DNA from: Clostridiales bacterium
GTDB lineage: Bacteria; Bacillota; Clostridia; Christensenellales; Aristaeellaceae
Direction: 5' to 3'
NCBI GenBank assembly: GCA_004552515.1
Contig: SFOF01000169.1
Span: 1-5,190 of the forward strand
Length of the DNA: 5,190 nucleotides
This document shows positions 1 to 4,622 of the stretch, piece after piece; position 1 is the first letter of the stretch; every line of letters starts with the position of its first letter. The notes beneath the pieces were generated by a model. It saw only the letters and a program-made list of their open reading frames with translations, was not told the DNA's origin and made no database searches. The position numbers were made by a program, and so were the translations under genes.

Positions 1-399
1 CGCGGCGCTTACGCCCAGCGCGCCGCACAGCGGGAGCAGAAAGCGCAGCGTAGAGCCGCTCTCGCCGCAGCGGAGGAGCCGTTCGCCGCAAACGCAAGCG
101 CCTTGCGCCTCATTTTCAGGAGCGGGCCTCGCCTTCCGCGCCGCCTGCTCGCCGTTCTCCGCATATCGCTTCGCAAAAACGGGCAATACGCGCAGCATTT
201 CGCCGTCGCGGACGATTTCTGCGCCCAGCGCGTTCAGGCAATCGATGGTCGCCATAATGTCGGCGGAGAGATCGTCGCAGCGGATGGCCGTTCCATGCCC
301 GGAAAGCGCCGCGGCGATGAGCAGCCTGTGCGCCTGTGATTTGGATGAGGGCGCGCGCACGCTCCCCCTTCGCGTTCCCGGCCTGACGCGCTCAGTCAT
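1..399 (-). CDS. aroA: EPSP synthase (3-phosphoshikimate 1-carboxyvinyltransferase), N-terminal part, runs off the left edge
   Basis: This is the cytoplasmic shikimate-pathway enzyme that transfers the enolpyruvyl group of PEP to shikimate-3-phosphate. Only the first 133 residues are in the window, out of roughly 420-430 for the family. The reading frame is open from 399 to base 1. Near the N-terminus is the substrate-binding motif SKSQAHR (K20, S21, R25), equivalent to the PSKSxxxR signature. Near the cut edge is GESGSTLR (about residues 112-119), the counterpart of the E. coli GNAGTAMR loop, with the Gly and Arg kept but Asn replaced by Glu; I recall this form as common in clostridial enzymes. 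The ATG at 399 is supported by GGAGG at 408-412, 8 nt upstream. The start overlaps the end of aroB by 8 nt (ATGACTGA), so translation is probably coupled. Identity is secure; whether the gene is intact beyond the edge cannot be seen. Confidence 0.93.
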   Translation of the reverse strand, partial: MTERVRPGTRRGSVRAPSSKSQAHRLLIAAALSGHGTAIRCDDLSADIMATIDCLNALGAEIVRDGEMLRVLPVFAKRYAENGEQAARKARPAPENEAQGACVCGERLLRCGESGSTLRFLLPLCGALGVSAA

Positions 400-1456
400 G
401 TCCGATTCCTCCCGCCTGCATCCAGTCCCTCACGCCGTCCGCCGATACCTCGACGATCGTGCATTTTCCAATCGTTTCCGGTACGATCAGCCGAACGCCC
501 CTGCCGGTCGCCTTTTTGTCGGAGAGCGCCGCCGCCGCCATGTCGTCAAGCGGATAGGCGATCTCCGTCGGCAGACCGCAGACCTTCAGCGCTTCGAGCG
601 TGTCCTCCAGCGTTTTTTCATCGCAATAGCCCTTTTTGACCGCCGCGCGCGTGATCGCCGTCAGCCCCATGGCCACCGCCTGACCGTGCAGGATGGAATA
701 GCCGCTGCACTTCTCGGCGGCATGGCCGAAGGTATGCCCCAGATTGAGCTGCATCCGCTCGCCGCGGTCGAACTCGTCTCGCGCCACGATATCGCGCTTC
801 ATGGCGGCGCAGGTCTTGATGACATAGCCCATAGGCGCGGACAGGCCGTCCCTTTTCACGCAATCGAACAGCGCGCGATCGCCGATCACGCCGTACTTGA
901 TCACCTCGGCCATGCCGCAGCGCATTTCCTCGACGGGCAGCGTTTTGAGCGTATCCTCATCGCAAATCACGCGCACCGGCTGATAAAAACAGCCCGCCTG
1001 ATTCTTGCCGCCGGTGAGATCGACCGCCGTCTTGCCGCCGATGGAGGAATCCACCGCCGCCAGAAGCGTCGTGGGGATCTGCGCATAGCGCATCCCGCGC
1101 TGATAGGTCGCCGCCGCGAAGCCGGTCAAATCGCCCACCACGCCGCCGCCCAGCGCCACGAGCAGATCGTTTCGCCCCACGCGCTGCGCGCAGAGGAACT
1201 CCATCAGCCCGGCATAGGTTCTGAGGTTCTTCGAATGTTCGCCGTGCGGAAAGACGAAGGACAAAACGCGCGCGCCCGCCCGTTCAAGGCTCTTCATGAC
1301 CGCGCCGCCATAGAGCGGAAACACGTTGTCGTCCGAGACGACCACAGCGGTATTGAGCGCGCCGGTTTCGGCCAGCAGCGCGCCCGCGTCCTTCAGAAGA
1401 TCGCGGCCGATCAGTATGTCGTAATCGCGGGAAGCCGTCACATGAAGCGTGTCCAT
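392..1456 (-). CDS. aroB: 3-dehydroquinate synthase
   Basis: It converts DAHP to 3-dehydroquinate, the second step of the shikimate pathway, using NAD+ and a divalent metal (usually zinc). The protein is 354 residues, normal for the family. Visible signatures are the NAD-binding glycine-rich stretch GGGVVGDLTGF (103-113), PTTLLAAVDSSIGGKTAVD (128-146), GKNQAGCFYQP (150-160) and the metal ligands E184 (in MAEVIKYG), H241 (in NLGHTFGHA) and H257 (in LHGQAVAMG). The last motif usually reads HGEAVAIG, so Glu is replaced by Gln after the metal-binding His; I take this as family variation rather than damage. The ATG at 1456 has AGGAGGT at 1466-1472, 9 nt upstream, and shares one base with the tyrA stop (TGATG). 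It is the third enzyme gene of the aromatic operon and would follow its attenuator. Confidence 0.97.
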   Translation of the reverse strand: MDTLHVTASRDYDILIGRDLLKDAGALLAETGALNTAVVVSDDNVFPLYGGAVMKSLERAGARVLSFVFPHGEHSKNLRTYAGLMEFLCAQRVGRNDLLVALGGGVVGDLTGFAAATYQRGMRYAQIPTTLLAAVDSSIGGKTAVDLTGGKNQAGCFYQPVRVICDEDTLKTLPVEEMRCGMAEVIKYGVIGDRALFDCVKRDGLSAPMGYVIKTCAAMKRDIVARDEFDRGERMQLNLGHTFGHAAEKCSGYSILHGQAVAMGLTAITRAAVKKGYCDEKTLEDTLEALKVCGLPTEIAYPLDDMAAAALSDKKATGRGVRLIVPETIGKCTIVEVSADGVRDWMQAGGIGHD

Positions 1457-2286
1457 CAGCCGTCCACCTCCTGCTTGAGCCGCCGCCCGTCGTCGAGCAG
1501 GCGGATCAGCCCTTCCTCGTCGCCCGCCTCGAGCGCATCCTTATATTGCTTCAGATTGTCGATGAGTATGTCCAGCTCATGCCCCAGATCGTCGCGGTTG
1601 AGCATAAACAGCTCCGCCCACATTTTCGGGTTCAGCCATGCGACGCGCGTCATGTCCTTATAGCTGCCCGCCGAAAAGCCGCGATGCATGAGCGCCGTGG
1701 GGCTCTTTATGTAGGCGTTCGAGACGACGTGCGCCAGCTGCGATGTGAAGGCGATCTTCTCGTCGTGATCGGCGGCGGTGGTCACGGAAATGTGCTTGAA
1801 GCCCGCCGGCGCGAGCAGCGCCTTGACGCGGCCCAAAAGCTCGATGTCGTTGTGGTCGGGCGGCACAATGACCATGGGCGCGTTGTGGAACAGATCGTCG
1901 GCGGCGTATTTGAAGCCGGAATACTGCCGCCCCGCCATGGGATGGCCGCCCAAATAAGTAAAGCCGTACGCCTTCGCAAGCGCCATGCCCGCGTCCACCA
2001 CGCCGCGCTTTATGCCGCAGCAGTCGATGACCACGGTATGCGCGCCGAAATACGGAGCGGTTTCTTCCATATATTCTATCGCCGCGCGGGGATACAGGCA
2101 GATAAGCGTCAGATCGCACTCGGAAACGTTCTCCCGCGTCAGGACATCGTCCACAGCGCCGCTCAGCCGCGCAAAATCGAGGATCGAGCGATCAATGTCG
2201 GCGGCCAGCACGGTATGCCCCGCCTTATGGTAGGCCTTGGCGAACGAGCCGCCGATCAGGCCCAGCCCCACAACGCCCAGCGTCAT
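1456..2286 (-). CDS. tyrA: Prephenate dehydrogenase, monofunctional, no ACT domain
   Basis: It oxidatively decarboxylates prephenate to 4-hydroxyphenylpyruvate, the committed step to tyrosine. The 276-residue protein starts with a Rossmann fold: GLGLIGG at 7-13 and an acidic pair D30/D32 at the end of strand 2, which fits NAD+ preference. Further TyrA motifs are GGHPMAG (113-119, with the likely catalytic H115), TSQLAHVVSNA (181-191) and DMTRVA (211-216, with a likely prephenate-binding R214). It ends soon after the helical dimerisation region. There is no chorismate mutase fusion and no C-terminal ACT domain of the kind found in the longer Bacillus TyrA, so tyrosine feedback must act elsewhere or weakly. 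The reading frame is open further upstream, but the ATG at 2286 is chosen because the Rossmann strand begins there, a GAGGGG element lies at 2296-2301, and it overlaps the aroF stop as ATGA. Confidence 0.95.
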   Translation of the reverse strand: MTLGVVGLGLIGGSFAKAYHKAGHTVLAADIDRSILDFARLSGAVDDVLTRENVSECDLTLICLYPRAAIEYMEETAPYFGAHTVVIDCCGIKRGVVDAGMALAKAYGFTYLGGHPMAGRQYSGFKYAADDLFHNAPMVIVPPDHNDIELLGRVKALLAPAGFKHISVTTAADHDEKIAFTSQLAHVVSNAYIKSPTALMHRGFSAGSYKDMTRVAWLNPKMWAELFMLNRDDLGHELDILIDNLKQYKDALEAGDEEGLIRLLDDGRRLKQEVDG

Positions 2287-3284
2287 TGCACAGCCCCCCT
2301 CACCGCATTGACCTTCTTCGCCAGCCTGTCGTATTCCTCGGGCGTGAGCGACTGCGCGCCGTCGCACAGCGCATGGATGGGATCGTTGTGTACCTCGATA
2401 ATCAGGCCGTCCGCGCCGCACGCCGTAGCCGCCAGCGCCATGGGCGGAACCAGCCGCGCAAGGCCGGTGGCATGGCTCGGATCGACGATGACCGGCAAAT
2501 GCGACAATTCGTGCAGCATGGGCACGGCGGAAAGATCGAGCGTATTGCGGGTGTAATCGTCGAACGTGCGAATGCCGCGCTCACAGAGGATCACCTGCTC
2601 GTTGCCGCTGGCCATGATGTACTCGGCGCTCATGAGCAGCTCCTTGAGTGTGTTGGCCAGGCCGCGCTTCAGGAGAATCGGCTTGCCGGTCTGTCCCAGC
2701 TCGCGCAGCAGGTCGAAATTCTGCATATTGCGCGCGCCCACCTGAAGCACATCCACATCCTCGAACAGCGGCAGATCCGACACGCTCATGATCTCCGTCA
2801 CGATGGGCAGGCCGGTTTCCTGCCGGGCAATCTTGAGCAGCTCTATGCCCTCGCCCTTGAGGCCCTGGAAATCATAGGGCGATGTGCGCGGCTTGAACGC
2901 GCCGCCTCTGAGCATATTCGCGCCCGAGGCCTTCACCGCGCGCGCCACGGCGACGATCTGCTCCTCGCTCTCCACAGAGCAGGGGCCGGCGATCATGCAG
3001 AAGTGGCCGCCGCCGATTTTGACGTCGCCCACGCTGACCACGGTGTCGTCGGGATGGAATTTCCGGTTGCAGCACTTGAAGCGCTCGGTGACGCGCTTGA
3101 CCGAATCCACGATATCCAGGCTCTCCACCAGCTCCATATCGACCTTGGCGGTATCGCCGACGAGGCCCAGCACCGTCTGATACTGTCCCTTGGAAATGTG
3201 AATATCCAGCCCCATGCCCTTCAGCCAGGTGATCAGCTGCTTTGTTCTTTCCTCATTGGCGTTTTGTTTCAGTACGACGATCAT
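2283..3284 (-). CDS. aroF: 3-deoxy-7-phosphoheptulonate (DAHP) synthase, class I-beta, Thermotoga type
   Basis: It condenses PEP with erythrose-4-phosphate, the entry step of aromatic biosynthesis. The 333-residue protein has an N-terminal ferredoxin-like, ACT-related domain (about 1-70, starting MIVVLKQ), the type that mediates Tyr/Phe feedback in the Thermotoga maritima enzyme, followed by a TIM barrel. Barrel signatures are IAGPCSVES (98-106), RGGAFKPRTSPYDFQG (126-141), GARNMQNF (183-190), LLKRG (204-208), DPSH (268-271) and IIEVH (295-299). The metal ligands expected from the Thermotoga enzyme are all present: C102, H271, E297 and D308. The frame is open to 3320 with a TTG, but the ATG at 3284 is preferred: it matches the family N-terminus and has GGAGG at 3294-3298, 9 nt upstream. 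It is the first enzyme gene after the tyrosine-codon attenuator. The symbol aroF follows clostridial usage; in Bacillus subtilis the equivalent gene is called aroA. Confidence 0.96.
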   Translation of the reverse strand: MIVVLKQNANEERTKQLITWLKGMGLDIHISKGQYQTVLGLVGDTAKVDMELVESLDIVDSVKRVTERFKCCNRKFHPDDTVVSVGDVKIGGGHFCMIAGPCSVESEEQIVAVARAVKASGANMLRGGAFKPRTSPYDFQGLKGEGIELLKIARQETGLPIVTEIMSVSDLPLFEDVDVLQVGARNMQNFDLLRELGQTGKPILLKRGLANTLKELLMSAEYIMASGNEQVILCERGIRTFDDYTRNTLDLSAVPMLHELSHLPVIVDPSHATGLARLVPPMALAATACGADGLIIEVHNDPIHALCDGAQSLTPEEYDRLAKKVNAVRGAVQ

Positions 3285-3358
3285 TTTTAAGGCCCTCCTC
3301 GGTTGATTGTTATATCGCAAAACGGGCGCTCCCGTCTGAGATCAGATTGCTTCAGGGG

Positions 3359-3396
3359 AAAAGAAAAATGCGGTTCAGGCGTAACCTGTACCGCAT
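3359..3396 (-). terminator. Intrinsic terminator of the attenuator (segments 3 and 4)
   Basis: On the minus strand ATGCGGTACAGG (3396-3385) pairs with CCTGAACCGCAT (3379-3368) around a TTACG loop. This gives 11 pairs with one internal A-A mismatch. The stem is followed directly by TTTTCTTTT (3367-3359). It lies in the leader, about 75 nt before the aroF start codon and downstream of a Tyr-rich leader peptide, so it is best read as a conditional terminator. It is preceded by an open transcription unit, not by a normal gene end. Confidence 0.88.
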
Positions 3397-3439
3397 CAAT
3401 TTGAACCGTTCCGGGTTCATTTTTTGCATGGCAGATTAC
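3381..3439 (-). promoter_or_regulatory. Candidate antiterminator pairing (segment 2 with segment 3)
   Basis: GTAATCTG (3439-3432), just after the leader-peptide stop, can pair with CAGGTTAC (3388-3381), eight pairs with one U-G wobble. After a 3x3 internal loop, TGCA (3428-3425) can pair with TGCG (3395-3392) for four more. The enclosed RNA has its own hairpin, TGAACC with GGTTCA (3419-3414 with 3407-3402). The pairing takes up much of the 5' arm and loop of the terminator, so both cannot form together. This is a hand-folded model without energies. Confidence 0.68.
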
Positions 3440-3467
3440 CCTTACCGAATCTTGCCGGTAAAGTAAT
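3435..3467 (-). promoter_or_regulatory. Candidate pause/anti-antiterminator hairpin (segment 1 with segment 2)
   Basis: ATTACTTTACCG (3467-3456), which is part of the codons for Tyr11 to Gly15 of the leader peptide, can pair with CGGTAAGGGTAAT (3447-3435) as 12 pairs with one wobble and one bulged G, closing an 8-nt loop. The GTAAT part of the second arm is the same sequence used by the candidate antiterminator, so the two structures exclude each other. A ribosome stalled on the Tyr codons would cover the first arm; a ribosome at the stop codon (3442-3444) would cover the second. Confidence 0.7.
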
Positions 3468-3498
3468 AGTAATAAGCCGCAAACATGAACCGCTTCAT
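3442..3498 (-). CDS. Tyr-rich leader peptide of the aromatic operon attenuator (18 residues)
   Basis: The reading frame encodes MKRFMFAAYYYYFTGKIR followed by TAA. Four consecutive Tyr codons (TAT TAC TAT TAC, residues 9-12) are followed by a Phe codon, and two more Phe codons occur at 4 and 6. There is no Trp. A good ribosome binding site, GGAGGT at 3507-3512, stands 8 nt before the ATG. The frame is too short to be an ordinary protein gene, but its position, Tyr run, overlap with a hairpin and the downstream terminator match the layout of known leader peptides such as the pheA and trp leaders of enteric bacteria. The inferred role is to be translated, not to act as a protein: shortage of charged tRNA-Tyr stalls the ribosome and lets transcription continue into aroF. 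It starts 29 nt after the HTH gene stop. No homologue was looked up; a related attenuation is known for aroF in Corynebacterium glutamicum. Confidence 0.9.
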   Translation of the reverse strand: MKRFMFAAYYYYFTGKIR

Positions 3499-3527
3499 CA
3501 GTGGCAACCTCCCAGTCGCTTTTTCGT

Positions 3528-4148
3528 TTACTTCATGTCCCTCAGGTCGTCCGTCGGCACGCTGGTGTAGCCCTGCGCGCCGGTCATCACGGCGTTCTTG
3601 CCGTCTTCTATCGACCGCCTGAGCATCTCCATATCCGGCCGCACGTTGCTCGGGCAGACCAGATTGTCTGTTTCCTCATCCATATCGTAATTGTCGGCGA
3701 TCATCCGCGCCGCGTTGACGCGCGAACGCATCGACGTATGACAGTGCGCGCAGAACAGCTGCAACAGCGAATACCATGAGCTGCCGTGCCGTCCGGCCAT
3801 GAGATAGAGCAGCTGACGCTTTTCCTGCGCCGTGGAATTTTTGACCAGAAGCTCTATGGCCTCCTCGATCACCGCGTCGTCGCACTCGGCCGATATGCCG
3901 TCGAACAGATCGGGGTAAAGGAAGGCCAGATAGTAGGGCAACGGATTGACGCCCAGCACACGGAACCATTCGCTGCCGCTGAACAGATCCGGGGAGCTGA
4001 CGCCCTTTTCCCAGTTCTGGATCGTCTTTTTGGAAACGCCCAGCCCGTTGGCCATGAACTCCTGAGACTTTCCGGCGTTGCCTCGCGACAGCGCCCAGAT
4101 CCGTGCAAAGCGCTTTATGCGCTCGGCCCTGCTCTCCTTCTCGCTCAT
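3528..4148 (-). CDS. Helix-turn-helix (XRE-like) DNA-binding protein of unknown role
   Basis: This 206-residue soluble protein probably binds DNA. The N-terminal part holds a helix-turn-helix of the XRE/Cro type: SQEFMANGLG (28-37) followed by the likely recognition helix VSKKTIQNWEKG (38-49). The rest is not a domain I recognise. It contains an aromatic stretch (WFRVLGVNPLPYYLAFLYP, 61-79), a helical part, and a CAHCH cluster (133-137) that could bind metal but is unproven. There is no signal peptide or membrane segment. The ATG at 4148 has GAGGGG at 4155-4160, 6 nt upstream. It is transcribed from an excellent promoter at 4283-4311. It lies directly upstream of, and in the same direction as, the leader peptide, with no visible promoter or terminator between them, so it may be the first gene of the aromatic operon and could regulate it or itself. 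Similar regulators sit in phage-like elements, but no mobile gene is visible here. Confidence 0.8.
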   Translation of the reverse strand: MSEKESRAERIKRFARIWALSRGNAGKSQEFMANGLGVSKKTIQNWEKGVSSPDLFSGSEWFRVLGVNPLPYYLAFLYPDLFDGISAECDDAVIEEAIELLVKNSTAQEKRQLLYLMAGRHGSSWYSLLQLFCAHCHTSMRSRVNAARMIADNYDMDEETDNLVCPSNVRPDMEMLRRSIEDGKNAVMTGAQGYTSVPTDDLRDMK

Positions 4149-4282
4149 TGCAAACCCCTCATGCCGTTTTCTGTCGATTTTTCATTCCAACAGAAGCGCC
4201 AGCGAGCCGCTCCGCGCGTGAAAATTACTTCCGCAGCGCCGATGGAAACGGAGCATCTCTTTTCTCAGCCTTCTTACCGGGA

Positions 4283-4311
4283 ATTATAGCACCGCCATGG
4301 AGCCTTGTCAA
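4283..4311 (-). promoter_or_regulatory. Consensus sigma-A promoter for the HTH gene and perhaps the whole aromatic operon
   Basis: Read on the minus strand, TTGACA (4311-4306) and TATAAT (4288-4283) are both exact consensus with the optimal 17-nt spacer. TG stands one base before the -10 (TGCTATAAT), an extended -10. Transcription should start near 4276, giving an untranslated leader of about 127 nt before the HTH gene. The next gene downstream is 3528-4148; no other promoter of this quality is seen before aroF. Confidence 0.9.
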
Positions 4312-4494
4312 CGGCATTTTTCGTAAAAACCGAGGATCAAAACCACATGTTAGAAATCTTTAACCGGCGCGCAATTTTCGAGGCGCCGTCCGTGTTTTCG
4401 GCCTGAAGGAGACGCGCGGATTTCGGCCCTCGCGCCATTTTGCGCTGAAAACGGGCGTACATGGAAAGTTCACGGTAATTTTTCGCAAACCCCA

Positions 4495-4523
4495 TTGATT
4501 TTGAGGCCGATGCGTCGTATCAT
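4495..4523 (+). promoter_or_regulatory. Probable sigma-A promoter of pckA
   Basis: TTGATT (4495-4500) and TATCAT (4518-4523) are separated by exactly 17 nt. They match the consensus at 4 of 6 and 5 of 6 positions. Transcription would start near 4530, about 93 nt before the pckA ATG. It is the best-placed candidate upstream of pckA, but it is weaker than the leftward promoter in the same region. Confidence 0.65.
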
Positions 4524-4527
4524 AAGG

Positions 4528-4537
4528 ACGTTAACGT
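4528..4537. repeat. Perfect 10-bp palindrome at the predicted pckA transcription start
   Basis: ACGTTAACGT is a perfect inverted repeat that begins 4 nt after the -10 element, over the expected +1 position. A repressor bound here would block initiation, so it is a possible operator. A 10-bp palindrome can also arise by chance, and no second copy was noticed near the leftward promoter. Confidence 0.35.
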
Positions 4538-4622
4538 AAGGTAGCCAGGTCAGCTGTGCGCTTTCGGGCGCGCGGCCGGCCTTCGGCGATATATCCACTG
4601 TGTGAAGAGAGGTAGCATTGTT

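Larger units (their letters stand above)
4149..4622. other. Divergent intergenic region between the HTH gene and pckA
   Basis: This 474-nt stretch carries both divergent promoters and their untranslated leaders. Bases 4149-4276 are the 5' leader of the HTH transcript; no T-box, known riboswitch or terminator is recognised in it. Bases 4312-4494 hold no gene I can support. That stretch has two GC-rich inverted repeats with 12-nt loops, CGGCGC/GCGCCG at 4365-4388 and GCGCG/CGCGC at 4414-4435, neither followed by a proper T-run. Bases 4524-4622 are the likely 5' leader of pckA. Confidence 0.6.

Noticed and set aside
245..1663. 472-codon open frame on the plus strand
   Set aside because: It lies antisense to aroB and the end of tyrA, both strongly supported by motifs. 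Its translation is rich in Arg, His and Ala with no recognisable domain, as expected for a shadow frame in GC-rich DNA.
1546..3290. Long plus-strand frames antisense to tyrA and aroF (336 and 334 codons)
   Set aside because: They mirror the real genes, have Arg/His-rich low-information translations, and lack convincing ribosome binding sites.
3285..3320. Upstream TTG start extending the DAHP synthase by 12 residues
   Set aside because: The family begins with MIVVLK, and the GGAGG at 3294-3298 is placed for the ATG at 3284, so the extension is untranslated leader.
3285..3500. T-box riboswitch upstream of aroF
   Set aside because: I found no T-box core sequence (TGGNACCGCG type) and no specifier-loop architecture. 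The leader peptide and overlapping hairpins explain the region better.
3739..3753. CAHCH in the HTH protein as a cytochrome c heme site
   Set aside because: The protein has no signal peptide and begins with a DNA-binding domain, so covalent heme attachment outside the membrane is not plausible.
3528..3760. Promoter inside the 3' end of the HTH gene serving the leader peptide
   Set aside because: Only weak -10-like matches such as TACGAT were seen, with no -35 at suitable spacing. This does not exclude an internal promoter but does not support listing one.
4365..4435. GC-rich inverted repeats as transcription terminators
   Set aside because: The stems are 5-6 bp with 12-nt loops and no following T-run, and no gene ends nearby.
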